64,000 nt of DNA from Misgurnus anguillicaudatus (Eukaryota > Chordata > Actinopteri > Cypriniformes > Cobitidae): the NCBI RefSeq assembly GCF_027580225.2, contig NC_073355.2, positions 17,675,501 to 17,739,500 on the forward strand. The letters run 5' to 3'. Shown here in pieces: positions 10,420 through 20,323 of the stretch. A model generated the notes under the pieces. It searched no databases. It had not been told where the DNA came from and saw only the letters and a list, made by a program, of their open reading frames with translations. A program made the position numbers and the translations under genes. Each line of letters begins with the position of its first letter. Position 1 is the stretch's first letter.

Positions 10420-12668
10420 CACTTTATTTTGATGGTCCCCTTTAGACATGCGGTTGACTACAAGTAAAGCTGAACCTACAAGTTGTATTAGTTGAGTATT
10501 AGCAGACTGTTGAGAATTTATTACAATTGTGCGTTTGTCCTACGGTGTAGGCTACGAGTCGGTTTTTATATATAATTCTGCGCCGTCGTCCGCATTGACG
10601 TGCAAAAACACATGCAGACCGCTGGTAGGCAGTATCCATGCGTGTAACCACAGTAGCTGTAGCAGCCTGGCCAGAAAACCCACAAATGAAGAAGAAGCCG
10701 CAGCGTGTATTGTATGTTTTGAGAAGACCAAATTTTGCCGAGGTGCGTGTCAGGGTATGCACAACCTATGGATAAGCTACGCAGTAGATATAGTGCACGT
10801 TAAACATATTTCACCGTCTGAATAGTACTTTGGATGCGTAGGTCGCGCATGTGCGTGAAGGAGAATGCAGTATGTAGCCCATTGCAATGTGCATGCGTCA
10901 AACATCTTTGTATATTTTTGAGTCAATAAACTATGCTTTGCAAGGCTGTGCATTTGACCCTGCGCGTTTGTTCACGTACACATAATAAAATACCTATACT
11001 CTGGGCTTTAGTAGAATAAGGCTATGTTTACACAATCACAGTGTAGTAAAAAACGGTAACGTTTTTTTGTTTACGTCTTTAAAAGATTTCACATACACAC
11101 AACACGTTGTCAAAAAGATCAGCATTTACACGGATACACACAAACATGACAAAAGCGTTGTATTATGTGTGCAATGCGAGTAGATGGTGATGGTACTTCG
11201 TAAAGAAACACTACATGCCTGCACACACACAGTTTTCTTTAGAGTGATAAATATAAACAACAAAGATGACAAAAGCATTAAGCAATATTGTTTTAATGCA
11301 CTTTATTATAAAGTGACCCTGGACAAATGACAAAATGTTGTAAACTATGCTGAAGAACAGTTAATAAACTCAGTATCTTCAGCAGCATAAACACAGTCCT
11401 GTAGGCCGCCATTGTTGGTTTGGTTATACTCACACATGCCTATTGAATTATACAACAGTTCTTTCTGGTTCTCGAGTTTGATTGGCTGATAGCCATGATA
11501 TATTCTACCAGTATTGTCACAGTTACCGCTTCATTATTTTGTATCATTTACATATCATTCCGCTACTGGTCATGAATGTAATGAGTAATGAGTAAAAGCT
11601 GCCAACAGAGTATCACACGCTCACACATTAAGCTACACAAACATTGTTTTAAAGACTTTCAGTGTCTCCATCAGTTCCCTAGCTTCCTAGGTGGTGAATC
11701 GGGTAAGATCAGAGGTCTTTTGAGAGAGCTCAGTCATTGTGTCTCATAGCGTGGAGGATTGAAAGGGCGCACGCTGTTTGGAATGAACCCAGCTAGTATA
11801 TGTATGTGTACAGGCGCTCGACTACTGGTATACATCAGGGATTCGGGACTCTTGATGACTTAACAGACACCGATACCTCAGAGCCAGAGAAAAATATATG
11901 TGTCCGAGATCAGGCTGTGGTCGGCGGGGTAAGCGAACACTGAACACTGGCCGCTTCTGGAAGTCCCACGTCTGATTTATTTTAAGCAAATGTTTAAATA
12001 GGTGCTATCTTTACTAATCGACTGTGATTTGAAGATCATATATTTTATCACCTGAACTAATCTTAAAACTACATTTTGTGACCCAGAAACGGTAATATTG
12101 AGAAACGGCTAATTACATCTATGGAGTTCTGAAATTGAAAACAAATGGCTGAAAGGGTTACCTGTCAATGTGAGCTTAGTAGTTCCTCACCAAAGAGACT
12201 TTTAAAGACACTCTGTTGTTGTTTTCTAGTTTACTTTTTTGTGCTGTCGAACTGTTTTATAAAAGCAAAATCGCTCGATTAGGAGTGTGATATAGCTCTA
12301 TATCATCACGGCTATGATTAGGCCTGAGCTATATCACATGATGGCGATATTGCTTTTATACAACAGTTGTAATTAACATATGCGCATGACATCAACGTTA
12401 TCACAGATTCACGATTACATAGTTTACACAAAGATGACAAGGTGTCTTTTTTCAAAACTTGAACTTGAAGCCGTCATCAAAAGTTTGCATTTTCAAGACC
12501 ATAAAACACTGTTGTCGTAAACGAACAGCCAAACCGCATAACATTTCTGTTTACGCGTATACATTGTCATGTAAGTGGCCCCTAAGATGACAGTCTAATA
12601 AAACTATGACAATACATGTAGGCACAACTGTCAACAGAATATCTAAAGAGGACCATCAAAATAAAGTG
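10420..12668. mobile_element. 2.25-kb element with ACTTTATTTTGATGG terminal inverted repeats
   Basis: The left end cactttattttgatggtcc and the complement of the right end (12650-12668) match almost perfectly, and the similarity runs on as CTTTAGA. The outer segments on both sides carry diverged gttgac and tagactgt words. The inside is filled by at least one further element (11022-12582). No transposase is visible. The end type is one I know from many cyprinid loci; the superfamily is not established here. Confidence 0.68.
11022..12582. repeat. Inner repeat with GGC.ATGTTTACA-like ends
   Basis: Left ggctatgtttacacaat and the complement of the right end (attgtcatgtaagtggccc) are similar inverted ends. 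The inside holds gattggctgatagccatg and paired gctatatcac/gtgatatagct words near 12280-12350. No frame of interest is present. It appears to be a non-autonomous element that inserted into the 10420-12668 element; the boundaries are approximate. Confidence 0.42.
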
Positions 12669-14328
12669 ATACCCTGTGCCAAAATGGCTGCATAAAAATA
12701 ATCTACAGTTGGAACATTGATTTGGAAAAATATTAACATTTTAAAATGGCATGAGTGTATTGCTGTCTAGACAGTAACAAAACCATATTTTAATAAAAAT
12801 GACCACGTTTGTTGGTACGACCAAGGTAGAAAAGGTTCAAGGTTCAAATATACACAACAAACACTGGGAATTAAATGGTAATCACTTCCTTTAAATAACC
12901 AGCCAGTGTATTTAAACAGAATACAAACCCTCCTTACAGATCTCATCGATCAACTCAGGAGCAAAGCCTCAAGCCCAAGCTGACCTCTGAGAGCTATCCA
13001 TCCCACCCTACACACGTCCTTCACCAGAAACAAGAAAAAATCAATGTAACAAACTAAACAAAGGAAAGTTTTCCTTTCAAATCTCGTTTTGAGAAAGTTG
13101 TAAGGAGGGTTTCCTCTGCTTTAGCACTTTAATACACTTATCAAAGAAGCCTGCGGTATTAATGGCTTTCCTTTTTTTCTTCTTTTTTGGGGGTTCAATT
13201 AACTTTTCTGCCTCCAAAGATTTGGTGGAATGTAATTGATCTTAGCTCAGCTGCCTTTCAGCATTCATCAAGCAAAATAGCGAGATAAAAATCATTTATG
13301 GAAATAGCAAATGCCTGAGCTCTTAGCTGTCACACCTATCTTCTTCTCTTCATGCAAGTTTGCTAAGTGAAAATGTCAACGTACATCTTGGTAGATCATC
13401 TCAGTGCAGTAGCTGAGCTCTCTGTGAAGAGGGAACTTTCAACATTATGTTTCCAGACAAAGATGTAGGTCTAGCTATAGTCTGGAGAGCCAGGCACTTG
13501 TGAAGGAGGACATCTATGACAGACTGTCTGTGTCAGATAGCTGGTGAATGGCCCGGGCTAAGCATGTGGCTCCCTGGGGGCCGTCACTCCTTCACGGTGA
13601 CACGTTTTTTTTTTCTGTTCCACTGGGAAAGGCGACCAACGACTTTTAAGATTACACAGACCTCACAGGAGGATTACATTAGCTGTTTATCTCATCTCTC
13701 TAAGGCTTTGAAAACCAACCAAAGAACTGTTAAATTGTATCTACCTTTAGAAGTCAGAATCTTGTGCCTTGAATAAGATTGTATATGTGTGTGTGTAATA
13801 TCAACAACCATGATTTAACGGTGACCTTAGCTGGATGATACTGTTTATATGTCAGTTGTTTCTCCAAATACAGGAATATGATTAGACAAAAAAATTAACT
13901 GTACACTAAATTGCAACAAAGTGTAGGATATTTCAATATGAACTTCTAGATTTCTCATCACAAAACCAAAAACGAAAACAAATGGTTCCAATTAATGTAA
14001 ATTAAATAATAGTAATATTAATATTGTAGCTGTTTTGTTTGAAGTCACTTTGTTCTTTGATGTAATTACCTGGTCTTGTTTACTGTAATACAATGCATTG
14101 CGCTAGAATACAATATAGAGGTTTCATTGTAATAATTTGTACATCTCACTGTACAAAGGTAAAAAAAACGTGTGAAAGTATAACAGCTAGTAGCCAAGAA
14201 TAGAGTGTCAGTTCACACTAAACATTTGTAATGGCATTTTAACAGAGTATTTGTGTTATGTTAAACATGTCTGCACTGAACTGGCGTGATCAATGAATGA
14301 AACTTGTTATATGAAAATTCTAAAGGGT
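12669..14328. other. Repeat-free stretch with a candidate conserved non-coding island (about 12900-13560)
   Basis: No repeat end or foldback is visible. The part at 12900-13560 has mixed base composition unlike its AT-rich surroundings. It contains TAAT-core words (taattga at 13233-13239) and an E-box cagctg (13248-13253). An 86-codon plus frame at 13516-13776 has no domain. It may be regulatory sequence; only alignment to other fish could show this. The remainder is AT-rich with nothing recognised. Confidence 0.35.
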
Positions 14329-14494
14329 TTAATGCGTTTTTGCCTTTTTCTCAATGGATGTCACAAGACTTAATTCTCATGGGAAAATGCTCCATTGAGC
14401 CAAAAAATGTATATGAGGATAATACTCCTCATTGGCAGGGAAGCGTTTTCTCTTGATTGACGAGATAACTCGTCAATGGCGGCGAAAGAGTTAA
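14329..14494. mobile_element. TTAA MITE (ctctttccccgcc family), decayed copy
   Basis: The right arm is clear: gacgagataactcgtcaatg, then ggcggcgaaagagttaa, ending in TTAA at 14491-14494. The left end (ttaatgcgtttttgcc) is decayed and might be coincidental. The same arm occurs at 19033-19439, 32317-32818 and 63876 to the window end. Confidence 0.55.
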
Positions 14495-14575
14495 AAAATG
14501 CCAGTGTGTTGCGCCTTGCGTTTCCAAGCGTTTAAAGCGCGTTTTGGTGTGATTAGTCCCTAAAACTACTAAATA

Positions 14576-15524
14576 CTTAAAGGTCACATAACACACGCTG
14601 TTTCTGCTTAGCTTGTGTTAATTTTGAGTACCTAAAGAGTAGTATTACATCCTTCATTTAATCAAAGAGTCTTTAGTTTTATCAGATTTTTAATATCCAA
14701 CCTGATCACACGAGAAATCATACATATTTTAAGAGTTGGCTAATTCATATCAATTCATACGAGGTTAATCGTGCAAAATCGTACAATTGTCATAAGAAAC
14801 AACAAGGAAACCTAACCCGTACCTAACCTAAACATTACAAGGGTCAAGGCAAATCGAACCAAAATGGATTAATATGTTCGTATGAATAAATACAAATTAG
14901 CCAACTCGTAAAATATGTATGATGATATATTCAAGCTCTTGGAGGCATAACACGAATGGAAAGAGTTATGCCACTATCTCTGGAGCGAGTCATGAGAAAC
15001 ACTGTCTCACTATTTCTGAATAAGTTATGATTTACTACATGTTCGTGTCGTTTACATTATATGCACTTCTGTGCCGATTGCTACAAAACACAGATATTTG
15101 ATGTAGTTCTAACCGCCTGCTACTTATGAGCCAGTTATGACCGCCCAATTTCAACGAAATCCAGCATTAAACAAACACACACACGCAACACTCCACTGCT
15201 ACCCTGGATAAACAAACTATATCCATTGTTTCCATAAGGATGAGTTCTTTGGAAACCTAAACAAGCCCAAATTTTCCTCACAAACAGCAACACTTCTGTA
15301 ACATAGATTTCGTGTTGGTTGGTGTGTGTGCGCGCTATTCTGGTTAATCTGCCCATATAAGGATTTACACTGTACTCCCGAGACTCGTTACGCAACAGGT
15401 TACGGGAAAAAAAACGTTCCAAACAGGTAGGAAAGAAGAGGAGTGTGTGGTGACAAATCCAATTCTTTAACTGTGTTAATAAGCGAGAATGCATGAAATA
15501 CCATTAAACACCCCTTTTAAGGAA
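14576..15524 (-). repeat. Interspersed repeat with ttaaagg-type ends
   Basis: The low-coordinate end reads ttaaaggtcacataacac and the high-coordinate end, read on the minus strand, ttaaaaggggtgtttaatgg; both start with TTAAA-GG. The minus-strand end followed by tatttcatgcattct is familiar to me from cyprinid repeats. A 119-codon minus frame (15135-15494) shows no domain. A palindromic MITE (14698-14930) interrupts it. Probably a non-autonomous TTAA-site DNA element. Confidence 0.45.
14698..14930. mobile_element. Palindromic MITE (tacgagttggctaatt family), copy 1
   Basis: The left arm has cctgatcacacgagaaatca, then agagttggctaattcat; the right arm has attagccaactcgtaaaata, its complement. The middle carries an aacctaacccgtacctaacc tract. 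Relatives are at 23866-24100 and 34088-34830. It is short, without coding capacity and inverted, so it is a MITE moved by an unknown partner. Confidence 0.68.
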
Positions 15525-15673
15525 AGATAAAAACAGATCAAGATAAAAACAAAAAAAAAATAAAAATACAATAAAATTTGCAATAAAAACAATAGTAATC
15601 AGTAATACACACTTAAAAAGAACTCCTAACAGGTAACTCTCATACTGCGTTATATGCTGCACTATACAAATAT

Positions 15674-15865
15674 GTTTTTAGATAATTGCCTTAACTGATA
15701 AAAACACGATTTAACTACCAAATTAATCTGTTTATCTAGTTTAAAGTCACCGTCCATTAAAACACCCAGGTTTTTTACAACGGGCTTCACATATGACTTT
15801 AAGTCACCCAGATCTACATCGGGGGTATTGATGGTACCACCAGGTTGAAAAAAAATGATTTCAGT
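15674..15865 (-). pseudogene. LINE reverse transcriptase fragment (64 codons)
   Basis: On the minus strand this reads without a stop and without an ATG. It contains FFQPGGTINTPDVDLG, then VKPVVKNLGVLMDGDFKLD, then KSCFYQLRQL. The order 'phosphate-rich loop, VKNLGV..D..., QL.K' is characteristic of the C-terminal part of the reverse transcriptase in fish L2/CR1-like non-LTR retrotransposons. Full ORF2 proteins are over 800 residues, so this is a small relic. An AT-rich tail at 15535-15673 may be 3' remnant. The clade is inferred, not proven. Confidence 0.6.
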
Positions 15866-15934
15866 ACAGAAAACGTGTTTTAATGTGGGGTGGGATGAGT
15901 GTTGACATGAGATAAAAGCGTTGAAATGGTATTT

Positions 15935-15968
15935 GTAAACGTTATATATTACGTTGTTAGCCTATTTC
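15935..15968. repeat. Satellite unit, left part (interrupted by LTR element)
   Basis: gtaaacgttatatattacg matches the starts of units at 18824 and 18963 beyond the LTR element. This is the left stub of the unit split by the insertion; atttc at 15964-15968 is the target duplication. Confidence 0.6.
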
Positions 15969-16584
15969 TGTCATGGGCTTGCCAGATCTTTTGTACTAGA
16001 CTCAGGTCTGAGTGTATCTGGCAAGACCATGACAGTACTATGTTCTGTGTGGGAGCATGTGGAGGCATATAGTTGTGTGGCCTCCACATGTTCCCAGTGT
16101 TTTGTGGCTGTCATGATCTTGCCTGACCTTGGTTATTATCCAGGTCGGATGTTAGAGGGCAAGGCTATGGCAGCATTGTGTTTACGTGGGAACACGTGTG
16201 TTTTCACATCATGTATGTGTGACATGTGTTCCCAGTGTCTTGTCACTTTTACCCTACTCCCTTATGTACTCGTGTCTTACGTGATTAATTATGTTCACCT
16301 GTTCCCCATTGATGTGCTGTCTATATAATGCCCTCGTGTTCTCTGTGTGGTGTGCGTGCGTTGTTGTAAACTACTCAGTGTTATGTACTCAGTTAACTGT
16401 TCCAATGTTTCTCGTGTTCTGCTTTGTGTTTCATCACAGTGTTTTTGTTATTCCTTGTTTTACCCCCTCGTGGGTGTTTCTGTTATTTTTGTGTAAATAA
16501 ATTCATAGTTATATTTTCGTACTTCTGGTCTGCGTTTGGGTTCTCCTTTTGTTTCCATTTTCCGGTGTTTAACCGATCGTGACA
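15969..16584 (+). repeat. 5' LTR (616 bp)
   Basis: It starts TGTCATGGGCTTGCC and ends CGATCGTGACA. A TATA-like tctatataatgccctcg near 16319 could mark the U3 promoter, and gtaaataaattcatag near 16493 carries an AATAAA-like signal. The sequence immediately downstream (taacgcacgcacctaact) is where a primer binding site should be, but I cannot match it to a tRNA 3' end. Plus-strand frames within the LTR repeat in the 3' LTR and are not genes. Confidence 0.82.
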
Positions 16585-16627
16585 TAACGCACGCACCTAA
16601 CTGAACCCAGCGGACCAGCTATGAAGT

Positions 16628-17386
16628 GTGCTTCAGACCCAGAGTGGTGGTCATCCATCTCACAACAGACACTCTGGTGGCCCATTTCCACCGCAGAGGG
16701 GTCTTCCCTTCAGGGATTATGCCCGGGCGGTGGAGAAAAGTAAGGGGTGTTACCCGGAGGTTCTCGCCAGCGCTTATTTAGTAGCGGGAATGAACGAGCC
16801 TCCACCTTTTCGGGAGAGAGAGGGATTACTCCACCTACCCTATTGGGACCTGGTGGACTGTCTCGACAACCGACAGTCCAGCCCGAGGGGCATTATGACC
16901 GGGGCGATCAGGCTGGAGAGGTCGACTCCCGTCTCCCCGGCGCCGGAGACCATTTCTGCGTTCGGTTCCCATCCTGCACTCCCTGCCTCTAGACGGAGGA
17001 AGAAGAGGACAAAGAGGGCTTCGGAACCGGCACAGCTGGAGACTCACCTGCCGGCGCAGCCGGAGACTCGTCACCCACCGGTGCAGCCGGTGACTCGTCA
17101 ACCGCCGGTGCAGCCGGAGACTCGTCACTCGCCGGTGCAGCCGGGGACACGTCACACGCCGGTGCAGCCGGGGACACGTCACCCGCCGGTGCAGCCGGAG
17201 ACACGTCACCCGCCGGTGCAGCCGGAGACACGTCACCCGCCGGTGCAGCCGGAGACACGTCACCCGCCGGTGCAGCCGGAGACACGTCACCCGCCGGCGC
17301 AGCCGCCTGCGCAACCGCGGACACGTCAGCCGCCTGCGCAGCCGCAGGCACAACCTGTTGTGCAGTCTCTCGTTCCTCGTGTTTAA
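16628..17386 (+). CDS. Proline-rich ORF of the LTR element, function unknown
   Basis: The frame is open for 252 codons after a TGA at 16622-16624. It has no ATG at its start; the first Met codon is at 16790, about residue 55. An ATG at 16621 opens another frame that stops after 40 codons, so a start may have been lost by frameshift. Residues 1-75 include PPPFREREGLLHLPYWDLVD. Residues 126-130 are basic (RRKKR). From about residue 140 the protein is tandem nine-residue PVQPETRHP-like repeats, then PAQP repeats. No CCHC knuckle or protease, RT or integrase motif is present. It could be a degenerate gag-like product, but I do not recognise a family. Confidence 0.42.
   Translation: MLQTQSGGHPSHNRHSGGPFPPQRGLPFRDYARAVEKSKGCYPEVLASAYLVAGMNEPPPFREREGLLHLPYWDLVDCLDNRQSSPRGIMTGAIRLERSTPVSPAPETISAFGSHPALPASRRRKKRTKRASEPAQLETHLPAQPETRHPPVQPVTRQPPVQPETRHSPVQPGTRHTPVQPGTRHPPVQPETRHPPVQPETRHPPVQPETRHPPVQPETRHPPAQPPAQPRTRQPPAQPQAQPVVQSLVPRV
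17055..17310 (+). repeat. 27-bp minisatellite in the proline-rich ORF
   Basis: Tandem units built on gccggtgcagccggagacac, nine codons each, repeat about nine times with small changes and keep the frame. The antisense strand is also open (Ala-rich and Arg/Leu-rich frames), a by-product of the repeat. Confidence 0.8.
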
Positions 17387-17428
17387 TGTCTTTGTTTGTT
17401 TTTGTTGAGACGTCTAGTATCCGTCTTT

Positions 17429-17442
17429 GAAGATGGGGGTAC
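17429..17442 (+). promoter_or_regulatory. Polypurine tract
   Basis: gaagatgggggtac lies directly 5' of the 3' LTR start, the expected place for plus-strand priming in an LTR retrotransposon. Confidence 0.65.
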
Positions 17443-17573
17443 TGTCATGGGCATGCCAGATCTTTTGTACTAGACTCAGGTCTGAGTGTATCTGGCAAGA
17501 CCATGACAGTACTATGTTCTGTGTGGGAGCATGTGGAGGCATATAGTTGTGTGGCTTCCACATGTTCCCAGTG

Positions 17574-17847
17574 TTTTGTGGCTGTCATGGTCTTGCCTGA
17601 CCTTGGTTATTATCCAGGTTGGATGTTAGAGGGCAAGGCCATGGCAACATTGTGTTTACGTGGGAACACGTGTGTTTCACATCATGTCTGTGTGACACGT
17701 GTTCCCAGTGTTTTGTGGCTGTCATGGTCTTGCCTGACCTTGGTTATTATCCAGGTCGGATGTTAGAGGGCAAGGCTATGGCAGCATTGTGTTTACGTGG
17801 GAACACGTGTGTTTTCACATCATGTATGTGTGACATGTGTTCCCAGT
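17574..17847 (+). repeat. 137-bp tandem duplication within the 3' LTR
   Basis: ttttgtggctgtcatggtct begins at 17574 and again at 17711, and each unit runs to ttcccagtg. The 5' LTR has this segment once. The second unit is closer to the 5' LTR than the first (for example ttcacatcatgtatgtgtga against ttcacatcatgtctgtgtga). The duplication is therefore specific to this LTR or to its parent. Confidence 0.75.
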
Positions 17848-17907
17848 GTCTTGTCCCTTTTACCCTACTCCCTTATGTACTCGTGTCTTACGTGATTAAT
17901 TATGTTC

Positions 17908-18435
17908 AACCTGATCTCACGAATTTCCGTGGCATAGTCACGGAATTTTGTGCTCATTTTTCCGTGACATTCTCACGGATCTCCGCATATTTCCGTGGCC
18001 CTGCCACGGACTTTCTTTTCCGTGGCATTCTCACGGATTGGTTACTCAACTGTTTTGTCCTATTTTCTTACCATTTTCGCTTCGGTTTAGGGTTAGATTT
18101 ACATAAAATGACATCCCTACCCAAACCCAACTCTAACCCCAATGCCAGGTGACAATTGATTAAAGTTTAGAAAATATAAAAGAATACATCAGAAAAAATT
18201 GTATAAACCAATACTTACAGTGACAAAGTAATGCAAGCACCAAATCTAACCCTAAACCGAAGCGACAATGGTTTGAAAATAGGAAAAAGCAGTTAAGTAA
18301 CCAATCCGTGAGAATGCCACGGAAAAGAAAGTCCGTGGCAGGGCCACGGAAATATGCGGAGATCCGTGAGAATGTCACGGAAAAATGAGCACAAAATTCC
18401 GTGACTATGCCACGGAACTTTGTGAGATCATGTTG
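17908..18435. mobile_element. 528-bp palindromic MITE (ccgtggca family) in the 3' LTR
   Basis: Arms with aacctgatctcacgaa, ttccgtggcatagtcacgg and ctccgcatatttccgtggcc are mirrored at the right, ending gtgagatcatgttg. The empty site is present in the 5' LTR, which reads attatgttcacctg; here ttatgttc occurs at 17900-17907 and 18436-18443. An 8-bp duplication suggests hAT-type mobilisation. There is no coding capacity: the frame 18160-18378 on the minus strand is an arm of the palindrome. Confidence 0.8.
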
Positions 18436-18736
18436 TTATGTTCACCTGTTCCCCATTGATGTGCTGTCTATATAATGCCCTCGTGTTCTCTGTGTGGTGT
18501 GCGTGCGTTGTTGTAAACTACTCAGTGTTATGTACTCAGTTAACTGTTCCAATGTTTCTCGTGTTCTGCTTTGTGTTTCATCACAGTGTTTTTGTTATTC
18601 CTTGTTTTACCCCCTCGTGGGTGTTTCTGTTATTTTTGTGTAAATAAATTCATAGTTATATTTTCGTACTTCTGGTCTGCGTTTGGGTTCTCCTTTTGTT
18701 TCCATTTTCCGGTGTTTAACCAATCGTGACAATTTC

Positions 18737-19000
18737 TTTACCAACGTGTACATTAACATTATTAGCAAGTTTTTACGTGTCTGTGGCCTGGCATGATATA
18801 AGAACCTTGTTGCAATCGTGTTAGTAAACCCTATATATTACGTCATAGCCTATCTTTACGTTACCTACATGAGCATAAATGTTACTAGCATGTCTTTACG
18901 TGTACAGGAGCATGTGTTTTAAGTGACATGTGGCGTTAGATAACAACAGTGTTGCAATTGTTGTAAACGCTATATATTACGTTAATAGCCTTATCCTTAC
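18737..19000. repeat. Short satellite, units of about 121 and 139 bp
   Basis: Units starting gtaaac..tatatattacg lie at 15935 (split by the LTR element), 18824 and 18963. Removing the LTR element and one target duplication rejoins the first unit at about 121 bp; the second is 139 bp and the third is partial. Similarity within units is moderate (ttgcaatcgtgtta against ttgcaattgtt at their ends). Confidence 0.6.
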
Positions 19001-19032
19001 AAAAAAACCCAGCTAAAATCAGCATAAGCTGT

Positions 19033-19439
19033 TTAACTCCTTCCCCGCCATTGACGAGTTAACCCGTCAATTGCCAATGACGAGTATTTCTGGCTTTCCA
19101 CAATACTGCTCCTCCGCAACTTATAAAATCCGGTATCGCCCTAAAACAAATGGCCGTATGTTCGTGTAAGTTTTGAGGATCACTCTGAATCTGATTTTTT
19201 TCAAAAGTCCCTCACAAAAATGGAATTATCTCAGCTTTTTGCTCGAATTTTTGAAGAAACTTCAGAGGTGATAAAAAGAGAACTAATGAAAGTAAGATTA
19301 AACTTTTTTTGAAAGCAGAGGGTCTGTTATTTCATTTGATATATTGCATGTTTATATATTTTAAGAAGAACATTTTCTGCAAGGCTTAAACCTTTGTGAA
19401 AATCATGGCAACTGGCAACGCTGGCGGGGAAAGAGTTAA
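19033..19439. mobile_element. TTAA MITE (ctctttccccgcc family), 407 bp
   Basis: TTAA at both ends encloses ctccttccccgcc and the complement of ggcggggaaagag. Just inside the left end is gccattgacgagttaacccg. The interior (for example the complement of gattcagagtgatcctcaaa, 19160-19200) matches the copy at 32317-32818 in opposite orientation. TTAA target duplications with short G/C-rich ends fit piggyBac-type MITEs. Confidence 0.78.
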
Positions 19440-20104
19440 ATGCTCTTTTATCATTTGAATGGTCTTATCTGAAAATATTAACCGTGAATCACCCCAACAT
19501 TGCTGCGTTATCCAGTCGACATCCAGTCCTCTGAATGAATCTGGAGTCTTCTCCTGCAGTTTTATCACTGATTAACCATTTGGATGGATGATAATAGCCT
19601 TCTAAGCCTACCATTAGGCACAGAAGGCCCCTTTTGGACCATATCTATGGGCTGATAATGCCCAACTTTTCATTTTTTTTTATGTTGACACAACTTGCAA
19701 TTTCTGAATTTGTTCATTCCACTTGAAAAAGTTTTACTGTCTCAGCTACACACACAAAAAACATTCACTAAAATTTTTTTCCCTTCATCCACATAAAAAT
19801 CTTTAGGGTAATGGTTCACATTTATATTTTATAACTTGAGCCAATGAAAAATAATCAACTTGTTGAAGAATTATTTCAAAGTACATATTCACTAACGTTG
19901 TTACCATTTTATTATACCTTTAAAACCATGCAATTTACATGGTTACTGTCTGGAAACTGCACCCTAAATGTGTGAATATTTCACAGTAATTACTTGTAAT
20001 ATGTGGTCTAAAAATAATATTACCATGAAATTACATTTATATTACCACACCATTACCCAGTTATTACCGATCTTTAAAGTAAAGTGCAAACAAATAGACT
20101 GTAT
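19440..20104. other. AT-rich intergenic stretch
   Basis: No supported gene or repeat boundary. The 60-codon minus frame at 19386-19568 starts inside the MITE and is not a gene. Confidence 0.5.
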
Positions 20105-20323
20105 TTTTCGGTTAGACTTTAAGTATTGTGTATATATGTGTTGTTATTATATTGTATCATATATTTTAGGTCTACTGAAATTAAGTTACACTCCCGGCCC
20201 CATCCCTAAACCTGAACCCACACCTAATCCTAACACCAATGTAAACAGCAGAACAATGCATTTTATGCTTTCACTTTATGTAACTACACAGTGGTTAACA
20301 ACACCTAATATAAAGTGTGACCG
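20105..20323. repeat. Right end of a cacctaatataaagtgtgacc-type repeat
   Basis: The right edge cctaatataaagtgtgacc and the inner cctaaacctgaacccacacc tract are typical of a cyprinid MITE whose ends read ggtcacactttatatta. I do not find the matching left end, so this is probably a partial copy. Confidence 0.42.

Larger units (their letters stand above)
15969..18731 (+). mobile_element. Non-autonomous LTR retrotransposon with 5-bp target duplication
   Basis: Two direct repeats begin TGTCATGGGC and end CGTGACA (15969-16584 and 17443-18731). They are flanked by atttc at 15964-15968 and 18732-18736, and a purine tract agatgggggt sits just before the 3' LTR. Such 5-bp duplication with TG...CA LTRs is normal for LTR elements; the LTR sequence resembles fish Gypsy-type elements (inference). 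The interior is only 858 bp and encodes no gag, protease, RT or integrase motif, just a proline-rich frame. The LTRs differ at few positions outside the extra insertions, so the insertion looks young. It must have used proteins from a related element. Confidence 0.85.
17443..18731 (+). repeat. 3' LTR (1289 bp) enlarged by a tandem duplication and a MITE
   Basis: It matches the 616-bp 5' LTR with few substitutions, for example in the last 20 bp (aaccaatcg versus aaccgatcg). The extra 673 bp are explained exactly: a 137-bp internal tandem duplication plus a 528-bp MITE with its 8-bp target duplication. The end CGTGACA is followed by the target duplication atttc. Confidence 0.82.

Noticed and set aside
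16835..17353. Antisense Arg/Leu-rich and Ala-rich ORFs over the minisatellite
   Set aside because: A 27-bp repeat without stops keeps several frames open. The plus-strand frame extends furthest beyond the array and is kept as the only candidate.
17619..18152. 177-codon plus-strand ORF in the 3' LTR
   Set aside because: It runs through LTR sequence, the tandem duplication and into an inserted MITE, so it cannot be an ancestral gene.
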